Assembly (NCBI RefSeq): GCF_000744885.1
Contig: NZ_JQMV01000003.1
Span: forward strand, 1,426,001-1,490,000
DNA: 64,000 nucleotides
Source of the DNA: Thermus amyloliquefaciens
GTDB taxonomy: Bacteria > Deinococcota > Deinococci > Deinococcales > Thermaceae
Direction: 5' to 3'
Below the pieces are notes generated by a model. The model was not told where the DNA came from, did no database searches, and saw only the letters and a list, made by a program, of their open reading frames with translations. Made by a program: the position numbers and the translations under genes. Positions 14,788-24,339 of the stretch are shown one piece after another. How positions within the stretch are numbered: the first letter of the stretch is position 1; the number at the start of each line of letters is the position of its first letter.

Positions 14788-17646
14788 ATGCGCACCCTGG
14801 CCCTCCTCCTCCTTCTGGGCTTGGGGCTGGCCCTCGAGGCCCCCGAGGCCGTGGAGGCCCAGCCAGGGGGCTTCCTCAGCGTGCCCGTGCGGGGGGAAGG
14901 GCGCATCCAGGCAGCGGAGGTCCCCAGGGGCCTCATTCCCCTCACCGAGGGGGTGGAAGGGGAGGGGGTGCTGAACTTCCTGGTGGGCCTCGAGGCCCTG
15001 GCCGGGGAGCATACCCTGGTCCTTAAGGACGCGCGGGAAACCCGCATCGTGCGGGTGCGCATCCCCGTGCGGGCCGGCGTGGAGCTCCGGGTTCCCCCCG
15101 GGGCCGAGGGGGTGGAGGGGGAAAGCCTCAGCTACACCCTGAGCGTCCGCAACTCCGGCAACGCCCAGGACCGGGTGCGCCTCGAGGTGCGAAGCCTCCT
15201 TCCCTACCGGCTCTCCCAGGAGGTGCTGGAGCTGGCCCCAGGGGAGGCCAAGGAGGTCACCCTGGAGGTGCGCCTGGTGGGGCGCAACCGGGACACGGCC
15301 ACGGTCTTCGCCTACTCGGGCCTGGACCCCAAGGTGCGGGCCTATGGGGTGCTGGAAACCGTGATCCAGCCCTTCGCCGGGGCGGAGAAGCTCTCCCGCC
15401 AGGCCCTCTACTACCGCTTCGGCCTCACGGGCCGGTACGGGCAGGGCGCCTTGGCCTACAACGTGGCGCTCAGCCTCTCCGGCGCCCTTTCCGATTACGT
15501 GCGCCTCGCCTCTAGCCTGGCCCTGAAGCCCGAGGGGCCTGTAGGGGAACTGGCCTTTTTCGGTGAGGGCTTCGCCCTGGACTTCCGGGGGTACCCGGGG
15601 GTCTACCGGCTGGACGGGGAGTTTGGGCCCTTCCAAGGCTACGCCGCCTGGGCGGGGGGCGGCCTGAGCGTGGGCGGCACCTACCAAGAAGGCCCGTGGC
15701 GGGTCTCAGGGCACGCGGGTGGGCTGGGCCAGCGCTTCAGCCTGGGCTATGCCTGGAAGGAGGGGGGGCTCACCCTGGTCCCCTACGGGGTGGCGAGCCG
15801 CCAGGCGGACCCCGAGGCGGTGCGGGCAGGGGTGGGCCTGGAGGGCGGGTGGGAACACCGCGACTTCAGCCTCTCGGGCAGGGCAGAATACCTGGACGGC
15901 TTCCGCCTCCGCTTGACGGGCGCCACCCGGTCCCAGGAGCCCTGGGGGCTGAAGGGCGAGGTGGCCTACGAGAGGGGAAAGCTCCAAGGCTCCGCCACCC
16001 TGAGCGCGCGCCTGGACGAGGCCACCACCCAGAACCTCTCCCTACGCTTGGCCGATAACCTCGGCCTTTTGTACACGCTGGCCTACCGCCCTCCCGGGCA
16101 GCCCTTCTCCCTCAGCGGCACCCTGGGTGCCCAAGGGGGCCTGGTGGTGGGCCTTTCCGGGCGCTACCGGGAAGGCGGGGTGGAGGTTGGGGGGACCCTG
16201 GGGCGCAACCCGCAGGGGCCCCATTTCTCCCTGTACGCCACCTACCGGGAGCGGGACTATGCCCTACAGGGGGGCTACACCGCCCTCCCCAGCGGCCGGC
16301 AGATCCAGCTCGCCGCACAGGGCGCCCTCCCCCCCTGGGAAGGCACCCTCAGCCTGGGCTACAACCTGGACCAAAAGCGCCCAGAGGCGCGCTTTGGCCT
16401 GGCCTACCGGGAAGGCGGCCTGGTCCTGGGGCTGGAGGGGGCCTATGCGGAGGGTGTCCTGAGGCTTTCGGCCCTGGGGGGCCTGGAGACCAAGGGGGGG
16501 TTTGACACCCCCGAGGCCCTGGTCCAGGCCTTTGGGGGCCGGGCCACGGGGTACGTGGAAGGGGTCGTCTTCCACGACCGGAACCGCGACGGGGTGAAGG
16601 GGATAGAAGAACCCCCCCTGCCCGGGGCCAAGGTGCAGGTGGGTAGTTTGGAAGCGGTCGCGGACGGGGAAGGACGGTACCGCCTGGAGCTCTACCCCGG
16701 GACCTACCGCCTGGAGGTGGGGGGCCTCGAGGCCAGCCTGGCCCTGCGCCGCCGGGCCGAGGTGCGGGTGGAGCGGGGAAGGACCCTCTCCCTGGACCTC
16801 CCCGTGGAGACGGTGGTGGGCTTTATGGGACAGGTCTACCTGGACGAAAACCGCAACGGCCAAAAGGACGAGGGGGAAGTTCCCCTCCCCTACGTGCGGG
16901 TGAGGCTCCAAGGAGCCGAAACCCGCACCGCCTTGGCCGACGGCAGGGGGGTGTTCGTCATGGGTGGCCTGCTCCCGGGGAGCTACACCCTGAGCCTGGA
17001 CCCAGCCAGCCTGGACAAGCTGCAAGAGCCCGGCGAACCCGTGGCCTTGGACCTAAAGCCCGGCCCCTTGCCCCAGGTCCTCCTGGCCGCCAGGCCGGTG
17101 GTGCGGGAGATCGTGCGCACCCTCACCGAGGAGAGCCTGGCCGTGGTCCTGGGGCCCCTGCCCGCGGTACTGCCGCCAGGGGCGGAGCTTCCCCTAAGGG
17201 TCCAGGTGCAAGGAGGGCCCAGCCGGGTCTGGGCCGAGCTTGGGGGGCGCACCTACCCCCTGAGCCCCCTGGAGAAAGGGCTTTACGGGGCTTACCTCCC
17301 GGTGGAGGACCCGGGGAGCCTGGAGCTGAAGGTGGTGGCCGAACGGGGAGCCGAGCGGGCCGAGGCCGGGGCCTACCTCACCGTGCGCCCTGGCCCCTTG
17401 GCCACCCTTCTGGTGACCCCGGCCCTTTTGGACCCGGGAGAGGAGGTGCGCCTCGAGGCCCGGCTCCTGCGGCGGGCAAACCGGGTGGAGGTGCGCCTAG
17501 GACCCCTCATCGTCCCCCTAGACCGGGTGGACGACCTCACCTTCCGCGGCACCCTCCTGGCCCCCAAGACCCCTGGAAGCTACGAGCTGGAGCTTTACCT
17601 GGACGGCACCCGGGCCACCACCGCCCGCATCCGGGTGCGGGACTGA
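14788..17646 (+). CDS. Usher-like outer-membrane protein with SdrD-B-like domains
   Basis: A 952-residue exported protein. After the signal peptide (MRTLALLLLLGLGLALE) comes an Ig-like NEW3-type domain near residues 95-185 (LSYTLSVRNSGNAQDRVRLEVRSLLP). About 380 residues of short amphipathic strands with alternating aromatics follow (roughly 195-580), reading like an outer-membrane barrel. Two SdrD-B-like domains with calcium-type loops (DRNRDGVKGIEE near 594 and DENRNGQKDEGE near 685) and two further beta domains close the chain. Architecture and position after a chaperone and subunit gene suggest an usher-like export or anchoring platform, but it is not a canonical FimD/PapC usher. Confidence 0.6.
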   Translation: MRTLALLLLLGLGLALEAPEAVEAQPGGFLSVPVRGEGRIQAAEVPRGLIPLTEGVEGEGVLNFLVGLEALAGEHTLVLKDARETRIVRVRIPVRAGVELRVPPGAEGVEGESLSYTLSVRNSGNAQDRVRLEVRSLLPYRLSQEVLELAPGEAKEVTLEVRLVGRNRDTATVFAYSGLDPKVRAYGVLETVIQPFAGAEKLSRQALYYRFGLTGRYGQGALAYNVALSLSGALSDYVRLASSLALKPEGPVGELAFFGEGFALDFRGYPGVYRLDGEFGPFQGYAAWAGGGLSVGGTYQEGPWRVSGHAGGLGQRFSLGYAWKEGGLTLVPYGVASRQADPEAVRAGVGLEGGWEHRDFSLSGRAEYLDGFRLRLTGATRSQEPWGLKGEVAYERGKLQGSATLSARLDEATTQNLSLRLADNLGLLYTLAYRPPGQPFSLSGTLGAQGGLVVGLSGRYREGGVEVGGTLGRNPQGPHFSLYATYRERDYALQGGYTALPSGRQIQLAAQGALPPWEGTLSLGYNLDQKRPEARFGLAYREGGLVLGLEGAYAEGVLRLSALGGLETKGGFDTPEALVQAFGGRATGYVEGVVFHDRNRDGVKGIEEPPLPGAKVQVGSLEAVADGEGRYRLELYPGTYRLEVGGLEASLALRRRAEVRVERGRTLSLDLPVETVVGFMGQVYLDENRNGQKDEGEVPLPYVRVRLQGAETRTALADGRGVFVMGGLLPGSYTLSLDPASLDKLQEPGEPVALDLKPGPLPQVLLAARPVVREIVRTLTEESLAVVLGPLPAVLPPGAELPLRVQVQGGPSRVWAELGGRTYPLSPLEKGLYGAYLPVEDPGSLELKVVAERGAERAEAGAYLTVRPGPLATLLVTPALLDPGEEVRLEARLLRRANRVEVRLGPLIVPLDRVDDLTFRGTLLAPKTPGSYELELYLDGTRATTARIRVRD

Positions 17647-17675
17647 GTACCCCGTCGTGGGGCCCCCAAGGGGCC
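17647..17675. repeat. Degenerate copy of the CCCCGTCGTGG palindromic repeat
   Basis: GTACCCCGTCGTGG, identical to the left arm of the full copies at 49015 and 60866, is followed directly by GGCCCCCAAGGGGCC instead of the loop and right arm. It lies between convergent genes. Confidence 0.5.
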
Positions 17676-17706
17676 AAGCCCGCTCCTTCCCCCCGGGGCA
17701 GGGGGC

Positions 17707-18273
17707 TCAGGGGAGCTCCTCCTTGCGGTTGGCGTTGAGGTAGACCTGGGCCCCAAACCGCTCCACCACCTCCTCTGCGGGCACGTAGGTGGCCCCCAAG
17801 GCCTCCATCACCCGCCGGAGGAGAAAGTCCCCCTCCCGAAGCTGCCTTTCCACCTGGGGCAGGCAGTCCTTGTGGTAAAAGGCCATGAGGGGCTCCAGAT
17901 GGCCTTCGGGGTTGTAGGCCACCACCACCGGGTAGGGGGAGGTGCGGGCGCGCTCCCAGAGGAAGCCCCAGTAGGCTGGCGTTAGGAAGGGGAGGTCCGT
18001 GGCCGCCACCGCCACCCAGGGGAACCGGGCGTGGACGAGGGCGGAGTGCAGGCCGGAAAGGCTATCCGCCCCTGGCCAAAGGTCGGGGTACACGGGCACC
18101 CCGAAGCCGGGGTACGGCCGGTTGGCCACGATGAAGCGCTCCCCCGCCTCCTCTAGGCTATCCAAGACCCATTGCAGAAGGGGCTTACCCCGGTAGGGGT
18201 AAAGGGCCTTATCCTCCCCGAACCTGCGGGAAAGCCCCCCGGCGATCACCGCCCCCGAGTACACGCTTACCAT
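17707..18273 (-). CDS. mobA: Molybdenum cofactor guanylyltransferase
   Basis: A 188-residue nucleotidyltransferase that attaches GMP to molybdopterin-bound molybdenum. The family motif AGGLSRRFGEDKAL lies at residues 11-24, with VAVAATDLPFLTP near 91-103 for the metal-binding Asp. It is the last gene of a four-gene minus-strand run (miaB, membrane protein, FAD oxidoreductase, mobA); its ATG overlaps the stop of the oxidoreductase. The product could serve molybdoenzymes of the cell; the tungsten/molybdenum oxidoreductase of this window is 31 kb away. Confidence 0.88.
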   Translation of the reverse strand: MVSVYSGAVIAGGLSRRFGEDKALYPYRGKPLLQWVLDSLEEAGERFIVANRPYPGFGVPVYPDLWPGADSLSGLHSALVHARFPWVAVAATDLPFLTPAYWGFLWERARTSPYPVVVAYNPEGHLEPLMAFYHKDCLPQVERQLREGDFLLRRVMEALGATYVPAEEVVERFGAQVYLNANRKEELP

Positions 18274-19223
18274 CCTAGGCCCTCAAGAAGCCTTTTCGCC
18301 AACCAGGGAGCGTAAAGAAACCCCGTGGAGCCCAAACCCGTCAGGGCAAAACCGCCCTCCACGGGGAAAAGGTAGGGAAGGTCCGCCCCTTGAAGGGCAC
18401 GGGGCCCATCCCCCGGGGCCTCCCCCTTGCCGGAGGGCTCAGGGGGATGGGCCAACCGGAAACGCATCCCCCGCCAGGCCGAGGCCACCTGGGGCCGGTA
18501 ACCCAAAAGGGCCTCCGCACCCTTCAGGAGCCACTCCGCCTCCCCTTCCGTGGGGGGCGGAGCCTCTGGGGCAGTCTGGTGGGGGAGGTAGCTTCCCCCA
18601 AGGACGTTCCCTGCCAGGTAGACCCGGTAGCTGATGGCCCGGGGGAAGTAGTCCAAAAGGGTGAGCACCAGCCCCGGAATGTACCGGCCCGAAAGGCCTA
18701 AAAGATGAGCCCCCTGGCCTCCACCCGCATAGACCAGCACCTCCCCAAAGACCTTTGCCCCACCCTCCAAGACCAAATAGGGGGGCTCCCAGGCCAAAAC
18801 CCGGGCCTTAAGGAGGGGAAGCCCCTGGGCAAGCCTCTCCAACAAGGGCCTGGGCTCTAGCCAGAAGGCCTCCTCCAGCCAAACGCCCCCCTTCTCCCAG
18901 GTGTGCTTAAGCCCCCCAAGCCGGGAGGCCACCTTCCCCCTCTCCCCTTCCGGCACCGGGCGGTACACGCCCAGGTGTAGGGGCACGAAGCGGCCATAGA
19001 AGCTCAGGGCCGCCTCGAGGGCCTCCTCCCCCCTCCTCGCCAGGGTAAAGCGCGTGCCCCGCAAGGGGTTGACCAAGGCCACGGGCACCCGGCTGGCCTC
19101 CCCCAGGCCCTGGGCCACCACCAAGACCCGGTGGCCCTTCTCCCTAAGGAGCCGGGCGGCGGTAAGCCCCACCACCCCGGCCCCCAGGACCACCACCTCG
19201 GCTTCCCCCCTTAACCCCGCCAT
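18267..19223 (-). CDS. FAD-dependent oxidoreductase, DAO family
   Basis: A 318-residue flavoprotein. The dinucleotide motif VVVLGAGVVGLTAARLLREKG lies at residues 10-30. The segment VNPLRGTRFTLARRGEEAL and the C-terminal FALTGLGSTGFLYAPWLAKRLL fit the DAO/MnmC C-terminal-like oxidoreductases. No MnmC methyltransferase domain is present. The substrate is unknown; glycine, sarcosine or a tRNA-linked amino acid are possible. The start 19223 has GAGGAGG upstream. It overlaps mobA by seven bases. Confidence 0.8.
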   Translation of the reverse strand: MAGLRGEAEVVVLGAGVVGLTAARLLREKGHRVLVVAQGLGEASRVPVALVNPLRGTRFTLARRGEEALEAALSFYGRFVPLHLGVYRPVPEGERGKVASRLGGLKHTWEKGGVWLEEAFWLEPRPLLERLAQGLPLLKARVLAWEPPYLVLEGGAKVFGEVLVYAGGGQGAHLLGLSGRYIPGLVLTLLDYFPRAISYRVYLAGNVLGGSYLPHQTAPEAPPPTEGEAEWLLKGAEALLGYRPQVASAWRGMRFRLAHPPEPSGKGEAPGDGPRALQGADLPYLFPVEGGFALTGLGSTGFLYAPWLAKRLLEGLGW

Positions 19224-19316
19224 CCCCTCCTCCCCTAACCGGCCCAGGATGAGGTCTTGGAAAAGGCCTTGCCGGGGCCCACTTCCCCCCGGGTTGAAGC
19301 GGCCCCCTCTCGGCGC

Positions 19317-19676
19317 CTAACCAGACCGGGGCGGGGTAGGGTAAAACCGGTACCCCTCCCCCTCCTCCTGGCAAAGCCCCCTCTCCCTAAGGCCTTGGAG
19401 AAGCTCCTGGGCCTCCCCTTGGGACAGGAAGGGCCTCAGGTCCTCTGGGCGCAAGAAACCGCCCCTCCGCCAGGCTTCCCTCATGGCGAGCCGCTCCAGG
19501 GCTACCCGGGAAGGCCCCCTGGACAGGATCCTCCCCTGCCAGTGGAGTAGGCCCAGGTACACGGGCAGGGAAAGCCAAAGGGCCAGGAGAAAACCCCCAG
19601 GGCTGAAGCGAAAACTGGCAAAAAGGAGCAGGAAAAGGGCCAAAGCCCCGCTCAACGGCAAAAGGTGCCGGCCCAC
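19317..19676 (-). CDS. Small membrane protein with C-terminal helical domain
   Basis: A 119-residue protein of unknown function. Two hydrophobic helices (LLPLSGALALFLLLFASF and FLLALWLSLPVYLGLLHW) precede a soluble tail of about 65 residues (residues 53-119), whose pattern (RLAMREAWRRGGFLRPEDL, then EAQELLQGLRERGLCQEE) resembles a small winged-helix-like module. The GTG start at 19676 lies nine bases after the miaB stop, and the AGGAGG overlaps that stop, so it is co-translated with miaB. Confidence 0.65.
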   Translation of the reverse strand: MGRHLLPLSGALALFLLLFASFRFSPGGFLLALWLSLPVYLGLLHWQGRILSRGPSRVALERLAMREAWRRGGFLRPEDLRPFLSQGEAQELLQGLRERGLCQEEGEGYRFYPTPPRSG

Positions 19677-19684
19677 GCTCCCTC

Positions 19685-21007
19685 CTAGGCCACGGGCAGG
19701 GGGATGGGGGCAGGCTCCCGGGCCCCCACCACCTCCCCAAAGAGCAGGTGCGGGGTGGCCTGCTTGATCTCCACCTGGTAGAGCCCAGGGGTGGGAGCCT
19801 GGTGGGCGGGGACCAGGACCGGGTGGTTCCCCCGGTCATGCCCCTGCGCGTACCCCTCCTCCTTGGCCACGCCCCGCACCAGGACCTCCACGGTCTTCCC
19901 CACCCACCCCAGGTTGCGGCGGTAGCTCCACTCCTTCTGCTTCTCAATGAGGCGCTGGAGCCTTTCCACCTTCACCTCCCGGGGCAGGTCCTGGAAGTGC
20001 TTGTAGGCAGGGGTTCCAGGCCGCGGGGAGTAGATGAACATGTACGCCTGGTCGTAGCCCACCTCGTCGTAAAGGGAAAGGGTTTCCTGGAAGTCCTCCT
20101 CCGTCTCCCCAGGAAAGCCCACGATGATATCCGTGGAAAGCACCGCATCCGGCAAAACCTCCCGGATCCTCCGGATGCGCTCCAGATACTGCGCCCGCCG
20201 GTACTCCCGGGCCATGCGGCGGAGCACCCGGTCCGAGCCCGACTGCACCGGCAGGTGGATGTAGCGGGTGATGGCGGGGGTTTCGGCGATGGCCTCGAGG
20301 ATGTCGTCGGTGAAGTTCACGGGGTGGCTGGTGAGGAAGCGCACCCGGGGGATGCCCATCCGCCCCACCATCCTCAAGAGTTCGGCAAAGGAGGGGAAGC
20401 CCGGCTGGTCCTTGCCGTAGGAGTTCACGTTCTGCCCAAGGAGGGTGACCTCCACCACCCCCGCCGCCTTCAGCTGCTCGATCTCCTTCAGGATCAGGTC
20501 CGGGTGGCGGGAAACCTCGGGCCCCCGGGTGGTGGGCACGATGCAGTAGGTGCAGTGGTGGTTGCACCCCCGGATGATGGTCACGTGGGCGGACAGGGCC
20601 CCCTTGGGAGGAGGGGGGATGTAGTCCAAAAGGTCCTCCTTAAAGGTGAGGTCCCAGAAGCGCCCGTTCCCCTTCAAGGCCTCCGCCAAGGAGGTGAGGG
20701 CCCCGGGGCCCAAGAGCACGTCCACCCCGAACTTCCGGGCCATCTGCTGGCCCTCGTCCAGCTGGGCCAGGCAACCCATGAGGCCCACAAGGAGGCCCCG
20801 GCGCTCCTTCTCCTTCCGGAGCTGACCCAAAAGGGAGCGCACCTTCTCCACGGGCTTGCCGCGGACGGCGCAGGTGTTCACCAGGACGAAGTCCGCCTCC
20901 TCCACCGAGTCCACCAACTCCCACCCCAGGCTCACCAGCTCGCTTTGCACCAGGTGGGAATCGTACTCGTTCATCTGGCATCCGAAGGTAATGATGTGGG
21001 CGCGCAT
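19685..21007 (-). CDS. miaB: tRNA-2-methylthio-N6-dimethylallyladenosine synthase
   Basis: A radical-SAM methylthiotransferase of 440 residues that modifies A37 of tRNAs reading UNN codons. The N-terminal UPF0004 domain has cysteines in [18 protein letters not shown] and GLMGCLAQ for one 4Fe-4S cluster. The radical-SAM motif [10 protein letters not shown] lies near residue 145. A C-terminal TRAM domain starts near 370 ([14 protein letters not shown]). The start is ATG 21007 with AGGAGG four bases upstream; upstream in-frame codons lack a ribosome site. First gene of the miaB-mobA run, next to a tRNA gene. Confidence 0.95.
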   Translation of the reverse strand: MRAHIITFGCQMNEYDSHLVQSELVSLGWELVDSVEEADFVLVNTCAVRGKPVEKVRSLLGQLRKEKERRGLLVGLMGCLAQLDEGQQMARKFGVDVLLGPGALTSLAEALKGNGRFWDLTFKEDLLDYIPPPPKGALSAHVTIIRGCNHHCTYCIVPTTRGPEVSRHPDLILKEIEQLKAAGVVEVTLLGQNVNSYGKDQPGFPSFAELLRMVGRMGIPRVRFLTSHPVNFTDDILEAIAETPAITRYIHLPVQSGSDRVLRRMAREYRRAQYLERIRRIREVLPDAVLSTDIIVGFPGETEEDFQETLSLYDEVGYDQAYMFIYSPRPGTPAYKHFQDLPREVKVERLQRLIEKQKEWSYRRNLGWVGKTVEVLVRGVAKEEGYAQGHDRGNHPVLVPAHQAPTPGLYQVEIKQATPHLLFGEVVGAREPAPIPLPVA

Positions 21008-21050
21008 ATGCCTCCTAGGGCGACCGGGGGGATCCCGGGCCCGTCCTTTC

Positions 21051-21056
21051 AGTGTA
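21051..21056 (-). promoter_or_regulatory. Extended -10 promoter of miaB
   Basis: Read on the minus strand: TTGCTACACT, an extended -10 (TGC before TACACT) about 43 bases before the miaB ATG. No clear -35 is seen. Confidence 0.45.
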
Positions 21057-21114
21057 GCAAGCCCCAAGCCCGCGAAGCCACCCGGTCCCCACGCCCCCTT
21101 CCCAATAACCGCAA

Positions 21115-21142
21115 CACCCCCCGGCCACGCTACCGGGGGGTG
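21115..21142 (-). terminator. Hairpin downstream of tRNA-Met
   Basis: A 10-bp perfect stem (CACCCCCCGG / CCGGGGGGTG) with an 8-base loop, about 20 bases past the tRNA 3' end. It is followed on the minus strand by TTGCGGTTATT, a weak T-rich tail. Probable tRNA terminator. Confidence 0.6.
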
Positions 21143-21161
21143 AAGCTTTGCGTCCTGATGC

Positions 21162-21238
21162 TGGTGGCGGCGGTGGGACTCGAACCCACGACACCACGAT
21201 TATGAGTCGTGTGCTCTGACCACCTGAGCTACGCCGCC
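21162..21238 (-). tRNA. tRNA-Met (anticodon CAT), elongator type
   Basis: A 77-base gene with encoded CCA. The acceptor stem GGCGGCG pairs with CGCCGCC, the T arm contains GGTTCGAGTCC, and the anticodon loop reads CTCATAA. The first base pair is a normal G-C, unlike bacterial initiator tRNA, so it is an elongator Met tRNA or an Ile tRNA modified at C34; sequence alone does not separate these fully. Confidence 0.93.
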
Positions 21239-21260
21239 CTAGGCGCACCAGGCACTCCCC

Positions 21261-21289
21261 ATCTTAGGGGAGGGCCCCCAAGCGGTCAA
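21261..21289 (-). promoter_or_regulatory. Promoter of the tRNA-Met gene
   Basis: On the minus strand TTGACC (21289-21284) and TAAGAT (21266-21261) are 17 bases apart, placing the start about 15 bases before the tRNA. The -35 box overlaps the stop of the YbjN-like gene. Confidence 0.7.
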
Positions 21290-21735
21290 GGCTCAAAGCC
21301 GATGTGGTCCATGAACGCAGGAAGGGTCTCCGCAGCGAAAAGCTCCAAGAAGGCTTCCACCGCCCCCAGGCTCACCCCACCCGTGAGGTCCAGGTCGGAC
21401 TCCACCCACACCGTCCCCTCCTCGTCCAAAAAGGCCCGGCTGAAGCGGCGTTCGCGGTTCCAAGCGTTCACCGCCTCGAGGCCCAAGGGCTTTGCCAAGG
21501 TGAAGCCGGCGCTTAGGGTGAGAACCCCGCAGCGCTCCTCCTGGCAATAGTCCAAGGAGAGCCAAACCTTCTCCAGGCCGGCCATCTCCAGACGGAACTC
21601 CCGGAGGTCCGTCTTTTCGTAGGCCCAGCCCGCCCCCTTCAACACCTCTTCCGTCTCGGCGGGTGTCAAGCCCTTGACCAGGGCCTGCCCCCAGGCCAAT
21701 CCCAAAAACAGCAATCCCGCCAGCCACACCCTCAT
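21286..21735 (-). CDS. Exported YbjN-domain protein
   Basis: A 149-residue protein with a signal peptide (MRVWLAGLLFLGLAWGQ) and a single YbjN-like domain, a fold related to type III secretion chaperones. The typical core is VNAWNRERRFSRAFLDEEGTVWVESDLDLTGGVS. Two cysteines (DYCQEERCGVL) may form a disulfide. YbjN proteins of enterobacteria are linked to stress and motility regulation, but those are cytosolic; the role of the exported form is unknown. Confidence 0.72.
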   Translation of the reverse strand: MRVWLAGLLFLGLAWGQALVKGLTPAETEEVLKGAGWAYEKTDLREFRLEMAGLEKVWLSLDYCQEERCGVLTLSAGFTLAKPLGLEAVNAWNRERRFSRAFLDEEGTVWVESDLDLTGGVSLGAVEAFLELFAAETLPAFMDHIGFEP

Positions 21736-21791
21736 AAAACCCCTTTTCCGTCCCGACCAGGCCAGAGGCTACCTTGCAGGACCCCTTTAGC

Positions 21792-22904
21792 CTACACGAT
21801 CCCCTGCTCCTTCAGAAAACGCCCCTCGCGGAAGCGGTCCAGGCGAAAGGGGCGGATGTCCAGACTCTGGGCCTGCCCGTGGACCACCTCCTCGGCCATG
21901 AGCCTCCCCACCATGGCCGCCTGCTGCACCCCGTGGCCGGAAAAGCCCGCCGCCACCAAAAGCCCCTCCTCCACGAAGCCCAGGATGGGGTTCTGGTCCG
22001 GGGTCACCTCGTAGTAACCCCACCAGCTGGCCCTCCGGTCCAGGGCGAGCCCCTCCAGGAAGGGGAAGCGGGAAAGGCCCGCCTCGAGGGTGGGCCCTAG
22101 CCATTCCCAGTCCATCCCCTCCCGGAAGCCCGGGGGCTCCGCGGGGTTGGAGCGGCCCAGGAGGAGCCGGGGCCCCTCCGAGCGCAGGTAGAAGCCGGTG
22201 GCCAGGTCGATGGTGAGGGGGAAGGCGTGGGGGAAAGGGGCAGGCGCCGTGGCGAAGACCATGCGGCGCACCGGGTAGACGGGAAGGTGCATCCCCAGCC
22301 TCCGCCCCACCTCCCCCGTCCAGGCCCCGGTGCAAAGGAGGAGAAAGGGGGCCTCCCACTCCCCCTTGGGCGTTCTCACCCGCCACACGCCCTTGCCCCT
22401 GCGGGCCGAGAGCAAGGGCTCAGAAAAGCGCACCTCGGCCCCCAGCCGCCTGGCCTCCCGCAGGTAGTAGGCGGTCACCCCATGGGGGTCGATGACCCCG
22501 TCCATGGGGCCAAAGGTGGCGTAGGCCAAGCCCTCCTCCCGGAAGGGCACATGGGCCTGGGCCTCCGCCAGGGAAAGTTTGGCCACCGGGACCCCCAAGG
22601 CCCGCTGGGTGGCCAAGGCTTCCTCCTGGACCCCCGCCAACCCCTGGGGCACCAGGAAGAGGTAGCCGATGGCCCGGTAACCGGCCTCGGGGATTTTCTG
22701 GTACTCCAGGATGGAATGGTAGGAAAGAAGGATGTTCAGGGGCTCGGAAAACTGCACCCGCACCCCGGCGGCGCTCTTCCCCGTGGAGCCCTGGGCAAAG
22801 GTGGCCTCCTTTTCCAAAACCAAGACCCTTAGCCCCGCCTCGGCCAAGCGGTAGGCACAGGCCGACCCCACGATCCCCGCCCCCACCACCAGGGCCTCCG
22901 GCAT
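21792..22904 (-). CDS. FAD-dependent oxidoreductase (sarcosine oxidase / glycine oxidase-like)
   Basis: A 370-residue DAO-family flavoprotein. The N-terminal dinucleotide motif ALVVGAGIVGSACAYRLAEAG is followed by QGSTGKSAAGVRVQFS. The C-terminal motif TPDQNPILGFVEEGLLVAAGFSGHGVQQAAMVGRL is typical of sarcosine oxidase beta-like and related amine oxidases. It would oxidise an N-methyl or secondary amino acid; the substrate is not determined. It stands alone, divergent from icd. Confidence 0.82.
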   Translation of the reverse strand: MPEALVVGAGIVGSACAYRLAEAGLRVLVLEKEATFAQGSTGKSAAGVRVQFSEPLNILLSYHSILEYQKIPEAGYRAIGYLFLVPQGLAGVQEEALATQRALGVPVAKLSLAEAQAHVPFREEGLAYATFGPMDGVIDPHGVTAYYLREARRLGAEVRFSEPLLSARRGKGVWRVRTPKGEWEAPFLLLCTGAWTGEVGRRLGMHLPVYPVRRMVFATAPAPFPHAFPLTIDLATGFYLRSEGPRLLLGRSNPAEPPGFREGMDWEWLGPTLEAGLSRFPFLEGLALDRRASWWGYYEVTPDQNPILGFVEEGLLVAAGFSGHGVQQAAMVGRLMAEEVVHGQAQSLDIRPFRLDRFREGRFLKEQGIV

Positions 22905-22954
22905 GCCCCTAGTCTAAGCGGGGGTTGCCCCAAGGGGAGGGAGGCTCTTCTTGG

Positions 22955-22996
22955 AGTCCGGCCGTGGCGCACGCCACGCGGGGGCCCCCAGGACAC
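22955..22996. repeat. Possible degenerate copy of the palindromic repeat upstream of icd
   Basis: CCGTGGCG and its near-inverted arm CGCCACGCGG (22962-22981) are followed by GGGCCCCCAGGA, similar in layout to the GTCGTGGC...GCCACGAC repeats elsewhere but with changed arms. Membership in the family is uncertain. Confidence 0.3.
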
Positions 22997-23015
22997 CTTT
23001 CCCCCCCAAAGAGGG

Positions 23016-23021
23016 TATGCT
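23016..23021 (+). promoter_or_regulatory. -10 box of icd
   Basis: TATGCT lies 18 bases before the ATG at 23040; CGGAGG follows as ribosome site. The transcript would have a short leader. No clear -35. Confidence 0.4.
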
Positions 23022-23039
23022 ATGCCCCGGAGGTAAGCC

Positions 23040-24317
<1,278 letters not shown>

Positions 24318-24339
24318 GGCCACCCCCAGGCATCGGCCC

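Noticed and set aside
19748-21205. Long open frame antisense to miaB (485 codons)
   Set aside because: It is a mirror of a highly conserved gene in GC-rich DNA, with no ribosome site and low-complexity composition.
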